From positions 1 to 6,029 of the forward strand of contig PWVP01000056.1 in the NCBI GenBank assembly GCA_003561815.1: DNA of 6,029 bases, in the 5' to 3' direction. The notes below the pieces were generated by a model that saw nothing but the letters and a program-made list of their open reading frames with translations, ran no database searches and was not told the DNA's origin. Below, piece by piece: positions 1 through 6,029 of this stretch (its first letter is position 1; each line of letters opens with the position of its first letter). Made by a program: the position numbers and the translations under genes. This stretch comes from Campylobacterota bacterium. GTDB lineage: Bacteria > Campylobacterota > Campylobacteria > Campylobacterales > SZUA-545.

Positions 1-2888
1 CCAGCAGTTACGCCCCGCTGGGCACCCAGCTGCTCGAACACTTCGATGGGCTCTTAATACACACCGGACAGATGTGGCAGAGCGCGCCCACCGATGCGAC
101 GCTTCAGAGTATTGAGAACCTCTACCGCCATCAGCAGCAGAGCGCGCCCTACCTAAAGGATCTGCTCCTTCTGGATAGCCAGGGCCATATTCTCGCCTGG
201 AGCCACCCGCAAAAAAAGCCGCCCGATATTCAGATGCGCCACTACTACCGCATCCATCTTGACGATCCTCAAAGCGATCGCTATGTGGGCCAACCCAAGC
301 GCTCTATCGAGGATCCCTCGCACTGGTTTTTCCCCCTAAGCCGCGCCCTGCGCGATCGGGAGGGAACGCTGGTGGGTGTGACAGTCGCGCTGATCGATAT
401 CGAAGTGCTTCAGGCGCACTACAACCAGCTTCTAAGCCATCCGCTGGTCTCCTCGGCGCTACTGGATCGCCATGGCCGCTTTATTATCCGCATCCCGACC
501 ATCGATCGCCCTCTGGTGGGCGAGATCGCCCCCTCCACAGCGGGGCTGACACTTCCGCTTCAGGAGGCGACCACCCTCACCCTGCCCCGATCGGTTGATC
601 ACCTGCAGCGGCTGGTCACCCTGCAGCCGCTTGAGGGGTTTGATCTGATGGCCTCAGCGACGGTGGATATCCAGGGATATATGAAACAGTGGCGCCAGCG
701 CTCCTGGCCGATAGTCGCCTCATGGTTGACACTCAGTCTGCTGGCGTGGTGGCTCTCAGGCTGGATCCTGACCACCCTGCGTGAACGGCGCCAGGCCAGA
801 GAGGGGCTGGCCGATGAGCGGCGCCTTAAAGAGACGCTGCTGCACGAGGCGGGGGATGCGATTTTGATCTTTGACGATCGCGGGCAGATCCAGATGGCCA
901 ACCCCGCCGCCCACCGGCTCTACGGCTACGATAGCGGTGAGCTGATTGGCCTCTCGGGCGAAGCATTGATCCACCCAGAGTATCAATCCCTCTTTGAGCA
1001 CTTCCGCCAAATCGGACACGGTGAGAGCTTCAGAGCCGAATCGCTCGATCGACGAAAAGATGGCCACCACTTTGCTACAGAGGTTCACGGGCGCGCACTC
1101 GATGAACACGGCCAACGGCGGCTGCTGGCGGTGGTGCGGGATATCAGCCACCATAAAGAGCGCGAAGAGCGCGATCGGCGGCGGCACGAACAGGATGTCC
1201 TGCTGCGCCGCATCGCCACCGAGCTGGGCAACACCCGTGACGATCAGATTGATAGGGCCCTTGAGGGGGCGCTTGAGGCGATCGGGCGTTTTAGCCGAAG
1301 CGATCGCGCCTATATCTTCCTGTATGAGCCGGAGACGATCCGAAACAGCCACGAGTGGTGCCGCGAAGGGGTCGCTTCGCAGAAAGAGCAGCTTCAGCGT
1401 GTCCCTAAAGCGGAGGTGCCCTGGATCTTGAGTCGTCTGGAGACCGGCCATACCGTTCAGATCGACGCACTGGATACACTCCCGCCGGAAGCGAGTCGCG
1501 AACGGACACTCTTTAGCACCCTGGAGCTCTCGGCTGCTTTAATGGTGCCACTCTATGCAGAGGATCGGATGATGGGCTTTATCGGCTTTGATATGATCCA
1601 TCAGCCACGAAGCTGGAGTGAGGAGGATCGGCTCACCATGGAGCTTCTCACCACTATGGTTGCCGGTGCGCTGCAGCGCCAGAATCGCGAACGGGCACTC
1701 AGAAGAAGCGAGGAGTATCTGCGCCTGGCCGCCCTAAAGAGCGGCCAACTGGTCTATATCTACGACCCCGAAACGGGCCGCATTTCGTGGATGGGGGCGA
1801 TCGAGGCGGTCACGGGGTGCTCCCCTGAGGCGTTTGCCGCTGTCGATATCCACGGCTGGGAGGCGCTGATCCACCCTGAGGATCGCCAGCGGGTGATGGA
1901 TATTCTCTTTCAGACGGAGAGCTTTGATGGGAGCTTCGATAGCGAATACCGCTTTCGCCACGCTAAGGGGCACTACCTCTATGTCGAGGAGCACGGCAGC
2001 TTCTACACCGATCAGGCGGGCCAAAGATGTATGATCGGAGCGATCAACGACATCACCGATCGGGTGGTGGCCTACCACGAGCTGGAGAAGATGGCCCGCA
2101 CCCTTGAGGAGCAGGTGCATCAGGAGGTGGGCAAACGGATGGCGATCGAAAAGCAGCAGCACGAGCAGGAGCGGCTTTTGATCCAGCAGTCCAAGATGGC
2201 GGCCATGGGGGAGATGATTGGCGCCATCGCCCACCAGTGGCGCCAACCGCTCAATGCGCTGGGGCTCTTTATCCAGGATCTTAAAGATGCGTGGCACTAC
2301 GGGGAGCTCGATAGCGCCTATCTCGATCGGATGGTGGCCAAATCGATGAAGCAGATCGCCTTTATGTCCAAAACCATCGACGACTTTAAGCGCTTCTTTA
2401 AGCCCAACAAAGAGGCGCGCGCCTTTCTGGTAGCCGATGCGATCGAGAGCGTTCAGAGTCTGGTCTCCGCACAGCTGCGCGATCACAGCATCACCCTCAC
2501 CTGCCAGGTGGCCAACCCCACCCAGGAGGTCATCGGCCATGAGAGCGAGTTTGAGCAGGTGCTGCTCAACCTGATTAGCAACGCCAAAGATGCGCTGATT
2601 GAACGAAACACCCCCCAGCCGAGTATCACCGTCCAGACCCAAATCGCTGATGGGATGCTGGTTTTATGGGTGGAGGATAACGCTGGAGGGATCGATCCGG
2701 CCATTCTCGATCGCATCTATGAGCCCTACTTTACCACCAAAGAGGAGGGGCGTGGAACCGGCATCGGCCTTTATATGTCCAAGATGATTATCGAAGAGAG
2801 TATGAAAGGGAGTCTCATGGCCACCAACACCCCCAAAGGGGCGCGGATGGTGATCACCCTGCCGCTGGAGAGTGCGCATGAAAAGTGA
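1..2888 (+). CDS. Multi-sensor membrane histidine kinase (Cache-TM-PAS-GAF-PAS-HisKA-HATPase), 5' end outside window
   Basis: This is a sensor kinase that should autophosphorylate on histidine and pass the phosphate to a response regulator not present here. The frame is open from the first full codon at base 3, giving 961 visible residues. The ATG at 72 lacks a good ribosome site and lies inside the sensor domain, so the true start and the first membrane helix are off the left edge. Domains, counted from base 3: extracytoplasmic Cache-like sensor to about 234 (HYYRIHL at 80-86, YVGQP at 94-98); transmembrane helix about 235-259; no HAMP; PAS about 276-386; GAF about 398-563; second PAS, PAS_3-like, about 572-688; coiled coil about 690-730; DHp with phospho-acceptor His744 in HQWRQPL; ATPase with N box Asn860 (LLNLISNAKDAL), Asp892 (EDNAGG) and glycine lid GRGTGIGL at 916-923. 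All catalytic motifs are intact and no receiver domain follows. The ligand is unknown. Kinase assignment is firm; Cache is inferred from pattern. Confidence 0.95.
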   Translation, partial: SSYAPLGTQLLEHFDGLLIHTGQMWQSAPTDATLQSIENLYRHQQQSAPYLKDLLLLDSQGHILAWSHPQKKPPDIQMRHYYRIHLDDPQSDRYVGQPKRSIEDPSHWFFPLSRALRDREGTLVGVTVALIDIEVLQAHYNQLLSHPLVSSALLDRHGRFIIRIPTIDRPLVGEIAPSTAGLTLPLQEATTLTLPRSVDHLQRLVTLQPLEGFDLMASATVDIQGYMKQWRQRSWPIVASWLTLSLLAWWLSGWILTTLRERRQAREGLADERRLKETLLHEAGDAILIFDDRGQIQMANPAAHRLYGYDSGELIGLSGEALIHPEYQSLFEHFRQIGHGESFRAESLDRRKDGHHFATEVHGRALDEHGQRRLLAVVRDISHHKEREERDRRRHEQDVLLRRIATELGNTRDDQIDRALEGALEAIGRFSRSDRAYIFLYEPETIRNSHEWCREGVASQKEQLQRVPKAEVPWILSRLETGHTVQIDALDTLPPEASRERTLFSTLELSAALMVPLYAEDRMMGFIGFDMIHQPRSWSEEDRLTMELLTTMVAGALQRQNRERALRRSEEYLRLAALKSGQLVYIYDPETGRISWMGAIEAVTGCSPEAFAAVDIHGWEALIHPEDRQRVMDILFQTESFDGSFDSEYRFRHAKGHYLYVEEHGSFYTDQAGQRCMIGAINDITDRVVAYHELEKMARTLEEQVHQEVGKRMAIEKQQHEQERLLIQQSKMAAMGEMIGAIAHQWRQPLNALGLFIQDLKDAWHYGELDSAYLDRMVAKSMKQIAFMSKTIDDFKRFFKPNKEARAFLVADAIESVQSLVSAQLRDHSITLTCQVANPTQEVIGHESEFEQVLLNLISNAKDALIERNTPQPSITVQTQIADGMLVLWVEDNAGGIDPAILDRIYEPYFTTKEEGRGTGIGLYMSKMIIEESMKGSLMATNTPKGARMVITLPLESAHEK
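2867..2870 (+). promoter_or_regulatory. Ribosome binding site of nth, inside the kinase gene
   Basis: GGAG lies seven bases before ATG 2878, within the last codons of the kinase gene. It favours this ATG over the in-frame GTG at 2872, which is too close to the site. Confidence 0.6.
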
Positions 2889-3534
2889 TCGTTTCCTGGC
2901 GGTGCTGGGGCTTTTGCGCGAAGCGTACCCCGGATGGAACGCCCCGGTGGTGACACTGATCGCCCAGCACAGCGGTGACCCTTACCGGGTGCTGATCTCC
3001 ACCCTGCTGAGTCTGCGGACCAAAGACGAAACCACCGCCGCGGCTAGCGAGCGGCTCTTTGCGCTGGCGGATACCCCCCAGAAGATGGTGCAGCTCTGCG
3101 CGAAACAGATCGAAGCGGCGATCTTTCCGGTGGGGTTTTATCGCAACAAAGCCGCCCAGGTGATTGCGATCAGCCAGGAGCTGCTAGAGCACTACGGCGG
3201 GCGCGTGCCCGATCGCTTAGAGGATCTGATGCGCTTTAAGGGGGTGGGGCTTAAAACCGCCAATCTGGTTTTAGCGCTGGGCTATCAGATTCCGGCTATC
3301 TGCGTGGATATCCATGTGCACCGCATCTGCAACCGACTGGGCTTTATCCGCACCAAGACCCCCGAAGAGAGTGAAGCGCGGCTGCGGCGCAAAGTGCCCA
3401 GAGATCACTGGCTGGTGATCAACGATCTGATGGTCGCCTTCGGCCAGAGCCTCTGCCGCCCCGTCTCGCCGCACTGCAGCCGCTGCCCCGTCGCCACCCT
3501 CTGCGAGTGCAAAGGGGTCACGCAACACCGCTAG
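2878..3534 (+). CDS. nth: Endonuclease III family DNA glycosylase / AP lyase
   Basis: This 218-residue protein fits the usual length of endonuclease III, which removes oxidised pyrimidines from DNA and nicks the abasic site in base excision repair. The helix-hairpin-helix reads FKGVGLKTANLVL with catalytic Lys126, followed by Asp144 in VDIHVHR. The [4Fe-4S] loop has Cys193, Cys200, Cys203 and Cys209 in the C-X6-C-X2-C-X5-C spacing. Compared with the E. coli enzyme as I recall it (K120, D138, C187/194/197/203), every key residue is shifted by exactly six, so the core has no insertion or deletion. It belongs to the subgroup reading LLSLRTKDE where E. coli has LLSAQATD. I chose ATG 2878 because GGAG at 2867-2870 sits seven bases upstream; the in-frame GTG at 2872 is only one base from that site. 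The gene starts inside the kinase gene (11-base overlap), suggesting co-transcription. MutY is unlikely: there is no C-terminal adenine-recognition domain. Confidence 0.95.
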   Translation: MKSDRFLAVLGLLREAYPGWNAPVVTLIAQHSGDPYRVLISTLLSLRTKDETTAAASERLFALADTPQKMVQLCAKQIEAAIFPVGFYRNKAAQVIAISQELLEHYGGRVPDRLEDLMRFKGVGLKTANLVLALGYQIPAICVDIHVHRICNRLGFIRTKTPEESEARLRRKVPRDHWLVINDLMVAFGQSLCRPVSPHCSRCPVATLCECKGVTQHR

Positions 3535-3538
3535 AGCT

Positions 3539-3555
3539 AAAAGCGCCAAGGGCGC
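3539..3555 (-). terminator. Probable Rho-independent terminator for the minus-strand operon
   Basis: Read on the minus strand, GCGCC-CTT-GGCGC forms a perfect five-base-pair GC stem with a three-base loop, followed directly by TTTT. It lies about 75 bases downstream of the nadE stop, which suits termination of the cyclase-Nudix-nadE transcript. The stem and T-run are short, so it may be only partly efficient. On the plus strand the same hairpin has no T-run after it, so it is not an obvious terminator for nth. Confidence 0.5.
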
Positions 3556-3561
3556 GCGGGC

Positions 3562-3576
3562 CTGCTGCCGAAGCAG
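3562..3576. repeat. Small inverted repeat in the convergent gap
   Basis: CTGCT (3562-3566) and AGCAG (3572-3576) are perfect inverted copies around a five-base loop. The overlapping segment 3564-3574 (GCTGCCGAAGC) is nearly identical to 3607-3617 (GCTGCCGGAGC), the right arm of the next hairpin, so it can compete for the same partner. No function is evident beyond possible RNA structure at the 3' end of either transcript. Confidence 0.4.
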
Positions 3577-3592
3577 TCGCAGCGACAGCGTA

Positions 3593-3617
3593 GCTCCGGC
3601 GGCTTTGCTGCCGGAGC
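3593..3617. repeat. Strong hairpin (11-bp stem) between nth and nadE
   Basis: GCTCCGGCGGC (3593-3603) and GCTGCCGGAGC (3607-3617) pair over eleven positions around a TTT loop, with a single G-T wobble on the plus-strand transcript. The outer eight base pairs are perfect. Neither strand has a T-run directly after it, so it is not a canonical intrinsic terminator. It could stabilise mRNA 3' ends, help Rho-dependent or bidirectional termination, or be a copy of a dispersed intergenic repeat. Confidence 0.6.
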
Positions 3618-3621
3618 GTAC

Positions 3622-3640
3622 TCGGGAGCCCTACTCCCGA
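3622..3640. repeat. Inverted repeat spanning the nadE stop codon
   Basis: TCGGGAG (3622-3628) and CTCCCGA (3634-3640) form a perfect seven-base-pair stem with a five-base loop. On the minus-strand transcript the loop begins with UAG, the nadE stop codon (3633-3631). The right arm therefore encodes the last residues of NadE. No T-run follows on either strand. Confidence 0.6.
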
Positions 3641-5349
3641 AATCGATGCGTAATGGGCATCCGCCGATCGCGGCCAAAGGCGCGCTCGGTGATCTTGATA
3701 CCCACCGGCGCCTGATGGCGCTTGTACTCATTGAGGTTGATGAGTCGAACAACCTTCCGGCTGGCATCGGGGTCGATCCCGAGCGCATCCATCTCATCCA
3801 GGCTCAGATCCTCCTCGATATAGCAGCGGATAATGCGGTCAATCACACCGTAATCGGGCAGCTCATCCTGATCGCACTGATCGGGGCGCAGCTCGGCGCT
3901 GGGGGGCTTGGTGAGGATATTTTCCGGAATCACCACCCCGGTGCGGTTGCGCCAGTGGCACAGATCGTAGACGGTGGTTTTGAGCACATCCTTTAGGAGT
4001 GCAAACCCGCCGACCATATCGCCATAGAGGGTGGCATACCCGACACTGAGCTCACTCTTATTGCCCGTGGCCAGCACGATATGGCCAAACTTATTGCTAA
4101 TCGCCATCAGCAGCTGCCCGCGAATGCGCGCCTGGATATTCTCCTCGGTGGTATCGCTGGGCCGATCCTCAAAGAGGGGCTCCAAAGCCGTCTCATAGGC
4201 GGCCATCATGGGCTCGATGGGGATCTTATGGAGCTTAAAGCCCAGGTTTTTGGCCAGCTCGATGGAGTCGCTCAGGCTGTGTGCCGAGCTGTGTGGCGAG
4301 GGCATCATCACCCCCATCACCTGATCGGGGCCAAGTGCATCGACGGCGATGGCGGCCACCAGGGCGCTATCCACACCGCCGCTGAGTCCGAAAACCACCC
4401 GCTTGAAGCCATTTTTAGCGATGTAGTCCTTTAGCCCCAGACAGAGTGCGCCATAGATCGCCTCAAGCGGCTCGGGCGCTGGCGGTTTAAAGGGGCGCAT
4501 CAGCGGGGACTGGCTTAGGCGGGTTTGGAGCGTGACGGTTGTAACCGACTCATCTGGAGTAAGCCGCGCGCGCTGCGATCGGATGCGGGCATCTTTTAGC
4601 TGCAAGCGAAAGATCTCATCGAGATCGATGTCACACAGCAGCAGATCCGGCTCAAACGCCTTCGCTTCGGCGATAATCTCACCCCTGGCATCAATCACCA
4701 GGCTCTGGCCGCTAAAGACCAGCTCATCCTGTCCGCCCACCTGATTGACATAGGCCAGCGCACAGCGGCTATCGCGGGCTCGGGTCTGAAGCATGGCGTT
4801 TTTATGCATCAGCCGATCGGCGCTAAAGGGGGAGGCGTTGAGGTTGATCACCACCTCCGCCCCTTGCAAAGCCGCCTGATGCATTGGCCCTTCGGGAAAC
4901 CAGAGATCCTCACAAATGGCGATACCGATCTTATATTCGCCCATCTGCAAGATCGTGATCTCATCCCCCCTTTGGAAATAGCGCTCTTCGTCAAAAACCC
5001 CGTAGTTGGGCAGATGGTGTTTGCGGTAGGTGGCCACCACGCGCCCCTCTTCGATCACCGCTGCGGCATTAAAGATATCCTCATTGCGCTCCACAAAACC
5101 AACAATCGCCACGATCCCCTCCGTGGCCGCAGCGATCTGATCGAGTGCGCGCAGATTGGCCGCGATAAGGGCCGGTTTGTAGAGCAGATCCTCAGGGGGA
5201 TAACCGGTGATCGTCAACTCCCCAAAAGCAACAATCTGTGCACCCTGAACCTTGGCCGCTTCGATCGCTTCAAGGATCAGCGCGGTATTACCCGCGATAT
5301 CGCCTACGGTGGTGTTGATCTGAGCTAGGGCGACCGTGAGTTTGTTCAT
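3631..5349 (-). CDS. nadE: Glutamine-dependent NAD+ synthetase
   Basis: This cytoplasmic enzyme performs the last step of NAD+ synthesis: it amidates nicotinate adenine dinucleotide using ATP and ammonia taken from glutamine. At 572 residues it is a complete two-domain form. The N-terminal carbon-nitrogen hydrolase domain (about 1-270) shows the Glu44-Lys110-Cys146 triad in FGELTITGYPPEDLL, YRKHHLPNYGVFDE and IAICEDLW, and supplies the ammonia. The C-terminal synthetase domain (about 290-572) has the ATP pyrophosphatase loop SGGVDS at 323-328, TEENIQARIRG at 401-411 and ATGNKSELSVGY at 427-438. No key residue is missing. The ATG overlaps the stop of the upstream Nudix gene (ATGA), and the nearest purine-rich site, AAAAGG at 5361-5366, is eleven bases away, so translation probably relies on coupling to the gene before it. 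The stop lies in the loop of a short inverted repeat. Confidence 0.97.
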   Translation of the reverse strand: MNKLTVALAQINTTVGDIAGNTALILEAIEAAKVQGAQIVAFGELTITGYPPEDLLYKPALIAANLRALDQIAAATEGIVAIVGFVERNEDIFNAAAVIEEGRVVATYRKHHLPNYGVFDEERYFQRGDEITILQMGEYKIGIAICEDLWFPEGPMHQAALQGAEVVINLNASPFSADRLMHKNAMLQTRARDSRCALAYVNQVGGQDELVFSGQSLVIDARGEIIAEAKAFEPDLLLCDIDLDEIFRLQLKDARIRSQRARLTPDESVTTVTLQTRLSQSPLMRPFKPPAPEPLEAIYGALCLGLKDYIAKNGFKRVVFGLSGGVDSALVAAIAVDALGPDQVMGVMMPSPHSSAHSLSDSIELAKNLGFKLHKIPIEPMMAAYETALEPLFEDRPSDTTEENIQARIRGQLLMAISNKFGHIVLATGNKSELSVGYATLYGDMVGGFALLKDVLKTTVYDLCHWRNRTGVVIPENILTKPPSAELRPDQCDQDELPDYGVIDRIIRCYIEEDLSLDEMDALGIDPDASRKVVRLINLNEYKRHQAPVGIKITERAFGRDRRMPITHRFRE

Positions 5350-5762
5350 AGGGCGTGGTACCTTTTGAGATACTCCTCAAGGATCTGCTTGTGGTCAAAA
5401 GCGAGTTTGAGGGAGGCGAGTTCACCGAGGGTAAACACCCGCGCCTCTTTGGCATCATCGGCCCCCTTGGGCGTACCGGTGGCGGTGCAGCGGTAGACCA
5501 TGCTCACCGTGTGAAAGCGTGTATCACGAGCCGGATCAGAGTAGATACCGATCAGTTCATGACGGGTAACATCGAGCGTCGTCTCTTCGCGCATCTCCCG
5601 CACCAAGGCCTCCTCCACCCGCTCACCGATATCAACAAAACCACCGGGCAACGCCCAGCCATAGGGCGGGTTTTTGCGCCAGATAAGCACCACACCCGCC
5701 AGATGAGGCCCTTGCATCAACTCAATCACACCATCCACGGCCAAAAAGGGGGTCTGGATCAT
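5346..5762 (-). CDS. Nudix hydrolase, ADP-ribose pyrophosphatase-like
   Basis: A 138-residue single-domain Nudix protein, expected to hydrolyse a nucleoside diphosphate linked to another group with a metal ion. The Nudix box runs from Gly41: G-x5-E47-x7-R55-E56-M57-x-E59-E60, intact except that the final glycine is Thr62 (EETTL). The YSDPARDTRFHTVS stretch at 74-87 and GADDAKEA at 100-107 match the pattern I associate with the COG1051 ADP-ribose pyrophosphatase group, so ADP-ribose is the best guess at substrate; an oxidised nucleotide or another NAD-derived compound is possible. GGAGGAG (5774-5768) precedes the ATG by five bases. The start overlaps the cyclase stop and its own stop overlaps the nadE start, both as ATGA, placing it in the middle of a coupled operon. 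Adjacency to NAD+ synthetase supports a role in NAD or ADP-ribose turnover. The family is certain; the substrate is inferred. Confidence 0.92.
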   Translation of the reverse strand: MIQTPFLAVDGVIELMQGPHLAGVVLIWRKNPPYGWALPGGFVDIGERVEEALVREMREETTLDVTRHELIGIYSDPARDTRFHTVSMVYRCTATGTPKGADDAKEARVFTLGELASLKLAFDHKQILEEYLKRYHAL

Positions 5763-6029
5763 CTCTGCTCCTCCAATGTCTCTTCACCGTTTTCGACGCG
5801 GTTACGGCCTCTATTTTTGGCCAGATAGAGCGCCTCATCCGCCCGTCGGATAAACGCTTCGGACTCTTCGGCTTCACGGTACTGGGAGACCCCAAAACTA
5901 CAGGTGATCTGCCCCACATGGCTAAAGTTGTACTCCTCAATATGGCGGCGTAGCTTCTCAGCCAGAATCGAAGCGGCCTGCAGATCGTTTTCGGGCAATA
6001 GCACCACAAACTCCTCGCCCCCATAACGA
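5759..6029 (-). CDS. GGDEF-domain diguanylate cyclase, C-terminal part (5' end outside window)
   Basis: Only the last 89 residues are visible; the frame stays open to the right edge. They begin RYGGEEFVVLLPEND, with the catalytic GGEEF at 6022-6008, and continue to TCSFGVS, then RRADEALYLAKNRGRNRV, the typical end of a GGDEF domain. Such proteins make the second messenger cyclic di-GMP from two GTP, and GGEEF is an active-site form, so this one is probably catalytic. The inhibitory RxxD site and any N-terminal sensor would lie just outside the window and cannot be judged. An in-frame GTG at 6007 is inside the GGDEF domain and is not a start. The protein ends about 17 residues after the GRNRV motif, with no EAL domain following. 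The stop TGA overlaps the Nudix ATG by four bases, making this the most upstream visible gene of the operon. Confidence 0.93.
   Translation of the reverse strand, partial: RYGGEEFVVLLPENDLQAASILAEKLRRHIEEYNFSHVGQITCSFGVSQYREAEESEAFIRRADEALYLAKNRGRNRVENGEETLEEQR
5768..5774 (-). promoter_or_regulatory. Ribosome binding site of the Nudix gene
   Basis: GGAGGAG on the minus strand lies five bases before the ATG at 5762, inside the last codons of the cyclase gene. It is the best Shine-Dalgarno match seen in the window and fixes the Nudix start. Confidence 0.75.

Noticed and set aside
72..74. ATG at 72 as the start of the kinase
   Set aside because: The frame is open to the window edge, the site lacks a clear Shine-Dalgarno sequence, and it would leave the extracytoplasmic sensor without its first membrane anchor.
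77..149. Direct repeat of 13 bases (GCAGAGCGCGCCC) at 77-89 and 137-149
   Set aside because: Both copies encode Gln-Ser-Ala-Pro within the sensor domain and no third copy follows; chance similarity is the simplest reading.
1734..2642. A 302-codon open frame on the minus strand opposite the kinase gene, and a 231-codon one at 756-1451
   Set aside because: Both lie fully antisense to the kinase, whose motifs are unbroken there. Their translations show no recognisable motif, and long antisense frames are expected in GC-rich coding DNA.
3593..3640. The two larger hairpins as intrinsic terminators for nth
   Set aside because: Neither is followed by a T-run on the plus strand, so a canonical Rho-independent terminator cannot be claimed for nth.
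4804..5328. A 174-codon plus-strand open frame opposite nadE, with others at 3646-3996 and 4081-4434
   Set aside because: They are antisense shadows of the conserved NAD+ synthetase gene and encode no recognisable domain.
6005..6007. GTG as a start for a short GGDEF-like protein
   Set aside because: The preceding in-frame codons read RYGGEEF, the catalytic motif, so the codon is internal to a longer cyclase.

Overview
The window is a gene-dense stretch of a GC-rich bacterial chromosome with two converging gene blocks and one short, structured intergenic gap. The kinase has a membrane-anchored extracytoplasmic sensor domain and a phosphoacceptor segment of the HQWRQPL type, which is common in Proteobacteria and Campylobacterota. 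Together with a diguanylate cyclase, this points to a Gram-negative, most likely a proteobacterium. I cannot name the genus. No rRNA, tRNA, mobile element or CRISPR array is visible.

Left block (+ strand, 1-3534): a large multi-sensor histidine kinase runs in from beyond the left edge. Its order is Cache-type sensor, transmembrane helix, PAS, GAF, PAS, coiled coil, DHp, ATPase. It overlaps by 11 bases the gene for an endonuclease III-family DNA glycosylase/AP lyase (nth) that carries all its catalytic and iron-sulfur residues. The two are probably co-transcribed.

Middle (3535-3640): a 96-bp convergent gap packed with inverted repeats. They include a small hairpin plus T-run that fits a terminator for the minus-strand operon, an 11-bp stem that has an alternative pairing partner upstream, and a 7-bp stem whose loop holds the nadE stop codon.

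Right block (- strand, 6029 down to 3631): the C-terminal end of a GGEEF-type diguanylate cyclase (its start lies beyond the right edge), a Nudix hydrolase resembling ADP-ribose pyrophosphatases, and a full-length glutamine-dependent NAD+ synthetase (nadE). Both junctions are ATGA overlaps of four bases, so the three are very probably one translationally coupled operon. The Nudix-nadE pair makes sense as NAD+ synthesis beside turnover of ADP-ribose, an NAD breakdown product; the cyclase partner is less expected.

The clearest unexplained signal is compositional: the palindrome CGATCG occurs about 20 times by hand count, including two full GCGATCGC octamers, far more than base composition would give. 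Nothing here looks like a new defence or mobile system. The most interesting leads are the palindrome enrichment, the structured gap, and the two unusual operon pairings.
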